A stretch of 38,183 nucleotides of DNA, from assembly GCA_009885995.1 (NCBI GenBank), contig VFJQ01000043.1, positions 1 to 38,183 of the forward strand. The letters run 5' to 3'. Numbering within the stretch: the first letter of the stretch is position 1; each line of letters starts with the position of its first letter. This document shows positions 10,532 through 18,559 of the stretch, in pieces. The translations under genes and the position numbers were made by a program. Source of the stretch: Verrucomicrobiota bacterium. GTDB taxonomy: Bacteria > Verrucomicrobiota > Verrucomicrobiia > Chthoniobacterales > Chthoniobacteraceae. The notes below the pieces were generated by a model that made no database searches, had not been told where the DNA came from, and saw only the letters and a list, made by a program, of their open reading frames with translations.

Positions 10532-11314
10532 ATGACAGCCGATGCGATCAGCCCGCGCAAAGGCGCGCGACGCATGGCGGAGATCCCGCCGTCCGTCCTC
10601 GCGCAACTCAATCGCGGCGAGATCGAGGCGCGCACGCTGGTTGAGAATTTGGCCGTGGATTTCGTGGCGCTGATGCGGGCAGTGGCGCCCGACCTGCCGA
10701 AGCCGCTGGCGAGCCAGATGCACGCCGCGCGGGATGCAGGCATCACCCAGCGAATGGCGCTCGCGGGGCGGCTGCTGCACACGCATCTCGGGCCAGTCGG
10801 CTACGTCACGCTGGCGCGGCACCGCTCGGATACGGTGCGCGCTTGGGCGGCGTATTTGCTGGCGGCGTCGCCGGACTTTTCGCTCGGCGAGAAATTGCAG
10901 CTCACGCGACTGCTGGCGAACGATCCCCACATGGGCGTGCGCGAGTGCGCCTGGCTGGCGCTGCGTCCGGGGATCGCGGCGGATATCGAGTTCGCGATCG
11001 ACCTGCTCGAGGCGTGGACGGTTTCCGACTCGCCTTTTGTGCGCCGCTTCGCCAGCGAAGCCACCCGGCCTCGCGGCGTGTGGTGCCGGAAGATCGACCG
11101 CCTGCTCGCGCAGCCGGATCTCGGCCTGCCGCTGCTCGAACCACTGCGCGCCGACCCGCACAAGTATGTGCAGGACAGCGTCTCAAATTGGCTCAACGAC
11201 GCCGCCAAATCGCAGCCCGCGTGGGTGCGCAAACTGTGCGCACGCTGGCAGCGCGAATCACGATCCCCGGCGACGGAGCGCATCTGCCGCCGCGCGATGC
11301 GGAGCTTGAACTAG
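10532..11314 (+). CDS. HEAT-like DNA alkylation repair protein (AlkD-related, COG4335 type)
   Basis: A 260-residue all-helical protein with HEAT-like repeats (HRSDTVRAWAAYLLAASP, DPHMGVRECAWLALRPGI, SDSPFVRRFASEATRPRG) and a C-terminal block WCRKIDRLLAQPDLGLPLLE, ADPHKYVQDSVSNWLNDAAK and ERICRRAMRSL. This is typical of the AlkC/COG4335 branch of DNA glycosylases that remove alkylated bases. The RRFASE..RPRG..W segment and the D..KYV..SV.NWLND motif are the strongest links. The start at 10532 is taken as the first good ATG; a second ATG at 10574 (MAEIPPSVLAQL) is equally plausible. It lies 47 bases after the RpiB fusion on the same strand. It converges on the next gene with only 2 bases between stops. 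Confidence 0.8.
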   Translation: MTADAISPRKGARRMAEIPPSVLAQLNRGEIEARTLVENLAVDFVALMRAVAPDLPKPLASQMHAARDAGITQRMALAGRLLHTHLGPVGYVTLARHRSDTVRAWAAYLLAASPDFSLGEKLQLTRLLANDPHMGVRECAWLALRPGIAADIEFAIDLLEAWTVSDSPFVRRFASEATRPRGVWCRKIDRLLAQPDLGLPLLEPLRADPHKYVQDSVSNWLNDAAKSQPAWVRKLCARWQRESRSPATERICRRAMRSLN

Positions 11315-11316
11315 CC

Positions 11317-12753
11317 TTACTCCGGCTTCGTCAGGTTCGGATCGTCCTTCTCCACGCCGCTGTTCCAATACGCCTGCATCTCCGCAGCCGTCGGCACTTT
11401 CAGCGGACGCACCAAGCGCATCCCGAGCCACTGGGCATCGGTGTGATACCAGATGCTCTTCGGGAGCTGCGGATCCTGGATTTTCCAGTCGGCGCTCGAA
11501 GGCTTGCGCGCGGCGATGCGCAGGCGCGCCGGGTCTTCGTCATCCCACGAACCACCGCGCGCGGTGTGCGGATACGGCTTGGTCGCCTTGTTCCACGGCG
11601 AAGCTCCGGAGCTGTTCGCGTAATACTTCGCGTCGTATTGATCGATGGTCCATTCCCACACGTTGCCGACGATGTCGTGCAGCCCCCACGCGTTCGGCTT
11701 CTTCTTGCCGACCTTCTGGTATTTGAAGTCCGCGTTCTTCCCCCACCACGCGTAGTCGCCGATCTGCGCCGCGTCGTCGCCCCACGGGTAAGCAGTCGTC
11801 GTCCCGGCACGCGCTGCGTATTCCCACTCGGCCTCGGTCGGCAGGCGGTAGAAATGGCCCGTCTTCGCGCTGAGCCACTGGCAGTATTTGTTCGCCGCGT
11901 GCTGCGTCATCGAGATCGCGGGGAAGCCGTCCTTGCCCATGCCGAAGCTCATCTCCACGTAAGGCTGCGTCGGCCGCGCGGTCGCGTCGGTGAGCGTGTT
12001 GAGCGCGGGGTCGAGCTTCTTGGCCTCGCGCAGTTTCTTCTCCTCGTTGGGATACATGAACAGCTCGAACTCGTTCCAAGTCACCTCGGTCTTGCCCATC
12101 CAGAACGGCTCGATCGCCACCTCATGCACCGGGCCTTCGTCGTCCTTGCGGCCCTTCTCACTATCGGGGCTGCCCATCTTGAATTTGCCGCCGGGGATCG
12201 GCACCACCTCGAACGCGACCTCGCTGCCGGGGATCGTCGTCGAGTAAGGCTTCATATCGCCCGCAGCCTTCTCCTTCGAGCCGGCGACGACGCTTGCGTG
12301 GATCTGCGCGACGATGCCTGCTTCAGCGCCCGCGTCCGTCGCCACTTCCTTCTTCCGCGCCGTGAGCTTCACGCCGTCCGGCCAGTTCGCGCCTTCCTCG
12401 ATCCACTTCTTCAAGGTCTCGGTCTCGGCCTTGGCCAACCGCTCGAGCGTGCCGGTCGCCTTGTTCTTCGGCGGCATCACCTTCTTCGCGTCGTCGGGCA
12501 GGACGGTCGTCGTGTAGAGCTTCGACTTGTCCGGCTTGCCGGCGACGATGGTCGAGGAAACCTCGAACGCGGCCTCCTTCGATTCGAGATTCACGTCGGT
12601 GCTGCCGTCCTCGAAGTCGGTCCCCTTCGGGTTGTGGCAGCGCACGCAGTTCAGTTCGAGGATCGGCTGGACATCCTTCACAAAATCAACCGCCGCCGAA
12701 GCTGCGGTGGTGCTGAGGACGAAAGCGGACAGGAGAAGGCGAGTGGGTTTCAT
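11317..12753 (-). CDS. Secreted cytochrome c / FGE-sulfatase (SUMF1) domain protein
   Basis: A 478-residue exported protein with signal peptide MKPTRLLLSAFVLSTTAASA. Residues 25-130 form a planctomycete-type cytochrome c domain (PSCyt1 style) with the haem-attachment motif C36-V-R-C-H40 and a later MPPKNK that could give the distal methionine. Residues about 178-475 form an FGE-sulfatase/SUMF1 domain, with FEVVPIPGGKFKMGS, YRLPTEAEWEYAARAGT, TAYPWGDD, NAWGLHDIVGNVWEW and the terminal MRLVRPL. The two active-site cysteines of true formylglycine-generating enzyme are not present near the C-terminus, so sulfatase activation is unlikely. The protein is better seen as a haem-bearing periplasmic protein with a C-type-lectin-like domain. 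Such fusions are frequent in Planctomycetes and Verrucomicrobia; the role is unknown. Confidence 0.9.
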   Translation of the reverse strand: MKPTRLLLSAFVLSTTAASAAVDFVKDVQPILELNCVRCHNPKGTDFEDGSTDVNLESKEAAFEVSSTIVAGKPDKSKLYTTTVLPDDAKKVMPPKNKATGTLERLAKAETETLKKWIEEGANWPDGVKLTARKKEVATDAGAEAGIVAQIHASVVAGSKEKAAGDMKPYSTTIPGSEVAFEVVPIPGGKFKMGSPDSEKGRKDDEGPVHEVAIEPFWMGKTEVTWNEFELFMYPNEEKKLREAKKLDPALNTLTDATARPTQPYVEMSFGMGKDGFPAISMTQHAANKYCQWLSAKTGHFYRLPTEAEWEYAARAGTTTAYPWGDDAAQIGDYAWWGKNADFKYQKVGKKKPNAWGLHDIVGNVWEWTIDQYDAKYYANSSGASPWNKATKPYPHTARGGSWDDEDPARLRIAARKPSSADWKIQDPQLPKSIWYHTDAQWLGMRLVRPLKVPTAAEMQAYWNSGVEKDDPNLTKPE

Positions 12754-12865
12754 CGGGAGTGCGGGATGTAGGATCGGCGGTGAGGCGCGTCAACCCCGCG
12801 GGCGGGATTCGCTTGGTTCCTTTTTCTCACTGGCAGCGGCTCTCCGGCGACCGTATCGGGCGTCC

Positions 12866-13198
12866 GTGCCCTACGAAGTCCAATACCAATGCCAGCGCTG
12901 CACGGCCTGCTGCCGCTGGCCTGGGCAGGTAAAAGTGAGCGCGCAGGAGACCGTGCAGATCGCCGCATTCCTCGGCGTCGAAGAGGACAACTTCATCCAG
13001 CGCTTCACCCGCTTGCGTGCCCAGCGCGAAGGTCTCGCCCTGCTCGACAAGCCCAACGGCGAGTGCTTCTTCCTCGACGGTCGCGACTGCCGCATCCAGC
13101 CGGTCAAGCCGCAGCAGTGCCGCGACTTCCCGCACAAGTGGAACTTCCCCGGCTGGCGCCAGACCTGCGAAGCGACACCCGTGCTGACGAGCACATGA
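12866..13198 (+). CDS. YkgJ-type cysteine-cluster protein
   Basis: A 110-residue protein with the CxxCxxCC metal-chelating pattern near the N-terminus (YQCQRCTACCRW). Further cysteines follow in order (GECFFLDGRDCRI, PQQCRDFPHKW, RQTCEA), as in the YkgJ/UPF0153 family of putative zinc- or iron-chelating proteins. The biochemical role of this family is not settled. The GTG start at 12866 gives VPYEVQYQCQRC, the usual short N-terminus before the cluster. It is divergent from the cytochrome/FGE gene and codirectional with the PIN gene, 54 bases away. Confidence 0.82.
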   Translation: MPYEVQYQCQRCTACCRWPGQVKVSAQETVQIAAFLGVEEDNFIQRFTRLRAQREGLALLDKPNGECFFLDGRDCRIQPVKPQQCRDFPHKWNFPGWRQTCEATPVLTST

Positions 13199-13252
13199 GC
13201 ACTCGCGATCCTTTTCATTAAGGCGGCGCGTGCTAGTGCTGACAAAGACCGC

Positions 13253-14269
13253 ATGACTCCAGAGCGCACGATCAATCTCCTCCGCATCCTCTTCGTCGTC
13301 TTCACCGGCACGATCGGCATGATGGTCGGCGTGGACCTCGGGATCGGCCTGACCGCGGGCATCGTGCTCGGTCTCGTGTTCGGCCTGCTCATGGTCCTCG
13401 TGGACCGCCTGCTCAAGGGCATCACCCTGCGCATCTTCTCCTCGGCCACCTTCGGCCTCTTCGTCGGCTTCATCTTCGCCCGCCTGCTGCTCGCATCGAG
13501 CGTTCTGCGCGGGCTGCCGGACGACATCGAATGGCTCATCGGGCTCGGCGCGTATTCCGCGTTTGCCTACCTCGGCATGATGCTCGCCATCCGCAGCAAC
13601 CGCGACGAGTTCTCCCTCATCATCCCGTATGTGCGCTTCCGCAGTGGGACGGTGCAGGACGATCCGCTGCTCGTGGACTCAAACGTCATCATCGACGGCC
13701 GCCTCCCCGAACTATGCGCCACCGGTTTCATCCCGAGTGCGCTCATCGTCCCGCGCTTCGTCCTCGATGAAGTCCAGCGCCTCGCCGACTCCAGCGACGC
13801 CCAGAAACGCGAGCGCGGACGCGCCGCGCTCGAAAATCTCGAGGCCATGCAGCGCAACCCGGCGATCAACATTACCATCCACGACGGCCACGCCGAAACG
13901 GAGGATTCGGTCGATACGCGGCTCATTCGTGCCGCGATCCTCCTCAACACGCGCCTCCTCACCAACGACGGCAACCTCGCCGCGATCGCCCGCCTCCAAG
14001 GCGTGCAGGTGCTCAACCTCCACGACCTCGCCCGCGCGCTGCGCCCGTCCGTCGAGGCTGGCCGCACGCTCGACGTCGCGCTCGTAAAGGAAGGCCGCGA
14101 GGCGCACCAGGCCGTCGGTTATCTCAGCGATGGCACGATGATCGTCGTGAACCACGCCCGCGACCACCTCGGCCAGACCGTGCCCGTATCGATCACGACG
14201 ACATTGCAGACGAGCGCCGGGCGGCTCTTCTTCGCCGAGCTCAGGAATCCCACACCCGCTACGAACTGA
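13253..14269 (+). CDS. Membrane-anchored PIN/TRAM domain protein (YacL-like)
   Basis: A 338-residue protein with four predicted transmembrane helices in the first ~115 residues (LLRILFVVFTGTIGMMVGV, IGLTAGIVLGLVFGLLMVLV, FGLFVGFIFARLLLA, LIGLGAYSAFAYLGMMLAI). A PIN nuclease domain follows at about 138-265, with acidic residues D142 in LLVDSNVIIDGR, D172-E173 in VLDEVQ, D221 in EDSVDTRLI and D239 in LLTNDGNL. A C-terminal TRAM-like nucleic-acid-binding domain comes last (QAVGYLSDGTMIVVNHARDH). This architecture is that of YacL-type proteins. A membrane-tethered RNase is the likely activity; the target is unknown. Its 3' end overlaps the convergent fdhD by 11 bases. Confidence 0.9.
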   Translation: MTPERTINLLRILFVVFTGTIGMMVGVDLGIGLTAGIVLGLVFGLLMVLVDRLLKGITLRIFSSATFGLFVGFIFARLLLASSVLRGLPDDIEWLIGLGAYSAFAYLGMMLAIRSNRDEFSLIIPYVRFRSGTVQDDPLLVDSNVIIDGRLPELCATGFIPSALIVPRFVLDEVQRLADSSDAQKRERGRAALENLEAMQRNPAINITIHDGHAETEDSVDTRLIRAAILLNTRLLTNDGNLAAIARLQGVQVLNLHDLARALRPSVEAGRTLDVALVKEGREAHQAVGYLSDGTMIVVNHARDHLGQTVPVSITTTLQTSAGRLFFAELRNPTPATN

Positions 14270-15059
14270 CGCGCTCCGTGCCGGCATAGACGTTCATCGA
14301 ACGTCCGCGAACGAACCCGCATAGCGTCACGCCGGCCTTGCGCGCAAAATCCACCGCCAGCGAACTCGGCGCCCCGATCGCGACCACGACTGCGATGCCC
14401 GCCGCGTGCGCCTTTTGAATCATCTCAAAAGACGACCGCCCGCTCAGCAGCACGACGTGCCCCGCGAGCGGCGTGCGCTTTTCGAGCAAGGCCCAGCCGA
14501 TCAGCTTATCAAGCGCATTGTGCCGGCCCACGTCCTCGCGCACGGCGACCAGCTCCCCCTCGCTCGAAAACAGCGCACACGCGTGCAGCCCGCCCGTCGC
14601 CTTGAACGCCGTCTGCTCCCGCGCCAGCCGCGCCGGCAGCGCGAGGATCGTCTTCACCGAGATGCGCACCGGATCGCGCAGCGGCTTGCGCCGCTTCATC
14701 GCCGCCACGATCGAGGTCTTGCCGCAGATCCCACAGCCCGAAGACGTGAAGACGTGCCGCGACAGCTTCGCGAGATCGAACCCCGACGGCCGGGCGAGCG
14801 CCGCATCGACCACATTCGCCGCCGACGCCACACACGTCGTCAGGTCGAAAAGATCGCGCGCCGACTTGATCACGCCCTCGGTCAGCAGGAAGCCCGCGGC
14901 CAGTTCGCGGTCCTCGCCCGGCGTGCGCATCACGATCGCGACCGTCTGCCCTTCCACGCGAATCTCCAACGGCTCCTCGACCGCCACGAGATCCTCCGCC
15001 GCGCGCAGACCCGCGCGCGGTGCGAGACGATGGATCGCGATGGTTCGGGCGGCTTGCAT
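14259..15059 (-). CDS. fdhD: Formate dehydrogenase accessory sulfurtransferase FdhD
   Basis: A 266-residue FdhD. It passes sulfur from IscS to the molybdenum cofactor of formate dehydrogenase-type enzymes. The catalytic cysteines are in SSGCGICGKTS at about residues 107-110. The flanking blocks REDVGRHNALDKLIGWAL and LLSGRSSFEMIQKAHAAGI, and the terminal FARKAGVTLCGFVRGRSMNVY, are all characteristic. The start at 15059 (MQAARTIAIHRL) is preferred; the open frame extends 23 codons upstream without family similarity. No molybdoenzyme is visible in this window, so its client must be elsewhere. It diverges from the helicase gene, with 116 bases between starts, and its 3' end overlaps the PIN gene. 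Confidence 0.95.
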   Translation of the reverse strand: MQAARTIAIHRLAPRAGLRAAEDLVAVEEPLEIRVEGQTVAIVMRTPGEDRELAAGFLLTEGVIKSARDLFDLTTCVASAANVVDAALARPSGFDLAKLSRHVFTSSGCGICGKTSIVAAMKRRKPLRDPVRISVKTILALPARLAREQTAFKATGGLHACALFSSEGELVAVREDVGRHNALDKLIGWALLEKRTPLAGHVVLLSGRSSFEMIQKAHAAGIAVVVAIGAPSSLAVDFARKAGVTLCGFVRGRSMNVYAGTERVSS

Positions 15060-15175
15060 GGAGCGCAGCACGTCGGCAGCGCGCGCAGATTGCCGCAAGC
15101 GAAAACTTGCCCCGCGAAACTTTCCCAAGCCCGGCGTTGAACCGGCGGCATGCCACGCTTTGCTCGCGCCCGCTC

Positions 15176-17182
15176 ATGGCCGGCTTCCGACTCTTCGATC
15201 TCAATCCCGAACAGGAGACAGCCGTGCGGACGACCGAGGGGCCGCTGCTCATCCTCGCCGGCGCGGGCACGGGCAAGACGCGCGTCATCACCGCGCGCGC
15301 CGCGTTTCTCATCGCGGAGGGCGTGGCGCCCGAGCAGGTGCTCGCGGTCACTTTCACAAACAAAGCCGCGAACGAAATGCGCGAGCGGCTCGCGACGCTG
15401 ATCGAGAAGCCGCAGGCGAAGAAGGTCACGATGTGCACCTTCCACGCGCTGTGTGTGCGCATCCTGCGGCAGGACATCGAGAAGCTCGGCTACAAGCGCA
15501 ACTTCTCGATCTACGACGAGGGCGACCAGATGGGGCTCATCAAAAAGCTCATCACGCGCACCGCGGCCAAGGACGAGAAGCTCGACCCGAGCGTCGCGAA
15601 GAACCTGATCAGCAAGGCGAAGAACCACGCGTGGAATGCGCCGCCCGACGAACAGACGCTGCTCGGCGCGGTGTATCTGCGTTACCAGGCGGAGTTGAAG
15701 ACGCTGAACGCCGTCGATTTCGACGACCTGCTCGTGCTCACCGTGAAGCTGCTCACCGAGCACGCCGACGTGCGCGAGCGCTGGCAGCGGCGGTTTGGCT
15801 ACCTGATGGTCGATGAGTTTCAGGACACGAATCGGCTCCAACTTGAACTCGTCTCGCACCTCGCCGACGCGCGGAACAACGTCGCCGTCGTGGGCGACGA
15901 CGATCAATCCATCTACGGCTGGCGCGGCGCGGAGGTGAGCAACATCCTCGAGTTCGAGGCGCACTTTCCGAACCCGGTGGTGGTGAAGCTCGAGCAGAAC
16001 TACCGCTCGACGAACGCGATCCTCAACACGGCGAACAAGCTCATCACCAACAACCCGCGCCGCCGGCCCAAGCAGCTCTGGAGCGCGCAGGGCGATGGCG
16101 CGAAGGTGCGCATCGTGCAGATGCTCGACGACCGGCAGGAGGCCGAGTTCATCGCCAACGAGATCGCCACGCGGCAGGTGACCGAGCACGCAAAGTGGGA
16201 GGACTTCGCCGTGCTCTTCCGCATGAACGCGCAGGCGCGCCTGATCGAGACGAACCTGCGCCAGCTCAAGATCCCGTATCGGATCATCGGCGGAAAAAGT
16301 TTCTTCGACCGGCGCGAAGTGAAGGACCTGCTCGCCTATGCCAGCGCACTGCTGAACACGGACGACGACGTGTCGCTCCTGCGGATCATCAACACGCCCG
16401 CGCGCGGCATCAGCCCGGCGACCGTCGAGCGCGCGACAGCGATCAGCGCGCGGAAGAAGTGCAGCGTCTTCGCCGCGCTCAGCGATGAGGATTTTCGCTC
16501 CGAACTCACGCCGCGCGCGACGGCCTCCATCGACGCCTTCATCGAGTTGCTCGACAGCTTCGAGACGCGGCTGAACACACCGCTCACCGTCCAGAACGGG
16601 GTGCTGCGCGACTTGATCGCGAAGGTCGGCTACCTCGAAGACTTGCGCCGCTCGTGCAAGACGCCCGAGGAAGGGCTCCAGCGCGAGCACAGCGTGATGG
16701 AGTTGATGAAGCAGTTCACCGAATACGAAGGCCGCTCGGCCGAGGGGCTGCGCGGTTTTCTCGACGAGATGATGCTGCGCAACGAGCGGCAGGATGATGA
16801 CGACGAACTGAAGGGCGACGGCGTGACGTTGATCACGCTGCACGCCGCGAAGGGACTGGAGTATCCGCACGTGTATCTCATCGGCGTCGAGGAAGGCGTG
16901 CTGCCGCACGATCGCTCGAAGGTCGAGGGCACGGTCGATGAGGAGCGGCGGTTGCTCTACGTCGGCATCACCCGCGCGCAGACGACGCTCGCGCTGACGT
17001 GGTGCCACTCGCGGTTCAAATACGGCAGCGTGACACCCTGCACGGCGAGTTCGTTTTTGAAAGAGCTGCCGCCGGAGTGGACTGAGCATCGCCACGCCGG
17101 GCAGATCCTGAACGCGCCCGTGGAGCATGCCGCCAGCGGCGATCGCTTCGCGGCGATGAAGGCGATGCTGGATCGGCTGTAG
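15176..17182 (+). CDS. UvrD/Rep/PcrA-type superfamily 1 DNA helicase
   Basis: A 668-residue ATP-dependent 3'-5' DNA helicase. Motifs in order: Q-motif LNPEQETAV (about 9-17), Walker A GAGTGKT (29-35), motif Ia FTNKAANEM, Walker B VDEFQDTN (about 212-219), motif III GDDDQSIYGWRGAE (about 239-252), motif IV QNYRS (about 273), motif V LHAAKGLEYPHVYLIG (about 554) and motif VI EERRLLYVGITRA (about 589). It likely acts in nucleotide excision repair, mismatch repair or replication restart. It is shorter than E. coli UvrD and lacks a long C-terminal tail, resembling Rep. The start at 15176 places the Q-motif near the N-terminus as usual. The stop codon is immediately followed by the repeat at 17181-17257. 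Confidence 0.95.
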   Translation: MAGFRLFDLNPEQETAVRTTEGPLLILAGAGTGKTRVITARAAFLIAEGVAPEQVLAVTFTNKAANEMRERLATLIEKPQAKKVTMCTFHALCVRILRQDIEKLGYKRNFSIYDEGDQMGLIKKLITRTAAKDEKLDPSVAKNLISKAKNHAWNAPPDEQTLLGAVYLRYQAELKTLNAVDFDDLLVLTVKLLTEHADVRERWQRRFGYLMVDEFQDTNRLQLELVSHLADARNNVAVVGDDDQSIYGWRGAEVSNILEFEAHFPNPVVVKLEQNYRSTNAILNTANKLITNNPRRRPKQLWSAQGDGAKVRIVQMLDDRQEAEFIANEIATRQVTEHAKWEDFAVLFRMNAQARLIETNLRQLKIPYRIIGGKSFFDRREVKDLLAYASALLNTDDDVSLLRIINTPARGISPATVERATAISARKKCSVFAALSDEDFRSELTPRATASIDAFIELLDSFETRLNTPLTVQNGVLRDLIAKVGYLEDLRRSCKTPEEGLQREHSVMELMKQFTEYEGRSAEGLRGFLDEMMLRNERQDDDDELKGDGVTLITLHAAKGLEYPHVYLIGVEEGVLPHDRSKVEGTVDEERRLLYVGITRAQTTLALTWCHSRFKYGSVTPCTASSFLKELPPEWTEHRHAGQILNAPVEHAASGDRFAAMKAMLDRL

Positions 17183-17257
17183 GTAGGGACCGCTGTCCTC
17201 AGCGGTCCGAGTGGGTGCGCCGCACTCGCGGACGGCTGGGGACAGCCATCCCTACCT
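17181..17257. repeat. Two-hairpin palindromic element filling a convergent intergenic spacer
   Basis: The left arm, 17181-17209, and right arm, 17229-17257, are inverted repeats matching at 25 of 29 positions, with a 19-base centre that contains a smaller palindrome. Each arm also folds alone: GACCGCTG TCCT CAGCGGTC on the left, GGCTG GGGA CAGCC on the right. The element occupies the whole space between the helicase stop (17182) and the maf stop (17252-17254). It could act as a two-way terminator; there is no long T-run. The layout resembles REP/BIME elements, which is inference. Confidence 0.85.
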
Positions 17258-17830
17258 TTCTGACAGAGCGGCCAGCTCCCGTGTGAGGGCTTCCATCGGC
17301 AGCCCGATCACATTGCTGAAGCTGCCTTCCACGCGCGCGATCATCGCCCCGTCGTCGTCTTGCGCGGCGTAGGCGCCTGCTTTGTCGAGCGGGCCGATGC
17401 GGGAGAGATAGGCGCGGAGTTCATCGGCGCTGCGGTGGTGGAAGTGAACGCGCGTGACTTCGACAAACGTCCGCTCGCTCGCGCCGCCATCCCACGCGAA
17501 GCAGACGCCGGAATAGACCTCGTGCACGCGGCCGTTCAGTTCATCGAGCATCCGATACGCGGCCTCCATGTCAGCCGGCTTGCCGAAGACACGATCGCCG
17601 AACCACACCTCGGTATCGACGCCGAGCACGAGCGCATCAGGCCGCTGGCGCGCGATCGCGCGGGCCTTGGTGCGCGCATTTTCAAGAACGGTCTCGTGCG
17701 GCGTGGAGGCCACGACTTCCTCCGTGTGAGCCGGGACGATCTCGAATGTGTAACCGGCTTCGCGCAGCAGATCGCGCCGGCGCGGCGAGGCAGACGCGAG
17801 GACGAGCGGACGCGCAGCGATGGGCGTCAC
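17252..17830 (-). CDS. maf: Maf-like nucleoside triphosphate pyrophosphatase
   Basis: A 192-residue Maf/YhdE-family house-cleaning enzyme that hydrolyses non-canonical or specific NTPs to NMP and pyrophosphate. It has the N-terminal LASASPRRRDLLREAG signature, the conserved TEE at 36-38, D72 in GVDTEVWF (catalytic/metal region), FGKPADMEAAYRML and the C-terminal GSFSNVIGLP. The GTG start at 17830 overlaps the stop of the upstream DUF4412-like gene (GTGA, 17827-17830). Its TAG stop lies within the palindromic element at 17181-17257. It is the last gene of the long minus-strand array. Confidence 0.93.
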   Translation of the reverse strand: MTPIAARPLVLASASPRRRDLLREAGYTFEIVPAHTEEVVASTPHETVLENARTKARAIARQRPDALVLGVDTEVWFGDRVFGKPADMEAAYRMLDELNGRVHEVYSGVCFAWDGGASERTFVEVTRVHFHHRSADELRAYLSRIGPLDKAGAYAAQDDDGAMIARVEGSFSNVIGLPMEALTRELAALSER

Positions 17831-18501
17831 TTCGCGCCGGGCAGCGCGGGCATCGCCATGCTCTGATAGCCGGTCGGGATTTCGAACTCCTTCGCATCGA
17901 CCGCCTGCTCCTTGATGGAAAGGATGGTCATGCTCGTCTTGACGCCCATGGCGCTGGACTCGGTTTTGAGCGCCGGTCCCGGGAGAACGCTCAAGTCCAC
18001 GGTGCTTTGCGCGGCTCCGAGCGCGCCTCCGCGCATCTTCGTTTCCATCTCCTTCAACGCAGCAGCCTGGGGGTGCTTCGGCGCAATCCAGAATTTGGTC
18101 TCGGCGTTCTCACTTTTCCAAACCCAGATCTCGCACTCGTAGTCGCCGACTTTCTCCTTCTGCCCGGTGCTCTGCGGCTTCCCAGGAGCGGCGTCGCTTT
18201 TGACGCCGGATATTTGCTTGGCCATCTCCATCGCCTGCTTCATCTGGGCGGCCGAGGTTTGCATCGCCATCTTCTGCGCGTGCATGAGTTGGATGGAGTC
18301 GCCGGTCGCCGCGTCGATGATCGAACTCATCGCGCCCATCGGGCCGCTCGCGATGTCGGTGCGCACTTTGTCGCCTTTGATCTTGGTGATCGTGTTCGAG
18401 TTCATCTGCGGGTTCTCGATTTTGGCTTCGATGACCCAATCCGCCGAGGCGGTAACGACGAGGACGAGTGTGGCTGCGGCGGTGGCGAGGAACGATTTCA
18501 T
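17827..18501 (-). CDS. Secreted DUF4412-like protein (copy 2)
   Basis: A 224-residue exported protein (signal peptide MKSFLATAAATLVLVVTASA, then DWVIEAKIENPQMN). The mature part contains KGDKVRTDI, IDAATGDSIQLMH, the block GQKEKVGDYECEIWVW and a C-terminal TSMTILSIKEQAVDAKEFEIP. This is the pattern of DUF4412-type periplasmic proteins (LolA-like beta fold suspected for that group). It is clearly paralogous to the gene at 18560-19222. Function is unknown. The start at 18501 is chosen because it begins the signal peptide. It overlaps maf by 4 bases. Confidence 0.8.
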   Translation of the reverse strand: MKSFLATAAATLVLVVTASADWVIEAKIENPQMNSNTITKIKGDKVRTDIASGPMGAMSSIIDAATGDSIQLMHAQKMAMQTSAAQMKQAMEMAKQISGVKSDAAPGKPQSTGQKEKVGDYECEIWVWKSENAETKFWIAPKHPQAAALKEMETKMRGGALGAAQSTVDLSVLPGPALKTESSAMGVKTSMTILSIKEQAVDAKEFEIPTGYQSMAMPALPGAK

Positions 18502-18559
18502 GTGGGCGCGACTCTCGCGACGCCGCACACGGCGGCAAAGTGAAAAAACTCGCGCCGCG

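Noticed and set aside
18189..18208. Small hairpin (7-bp stem, loop GCTTTT) in the DUF4412-like gene
   Set aside because: Too short and in GC-rich coding sequence; it could reflect codon use (GVKSDAAPG). It lacks the paired-arm layout of the other elements.
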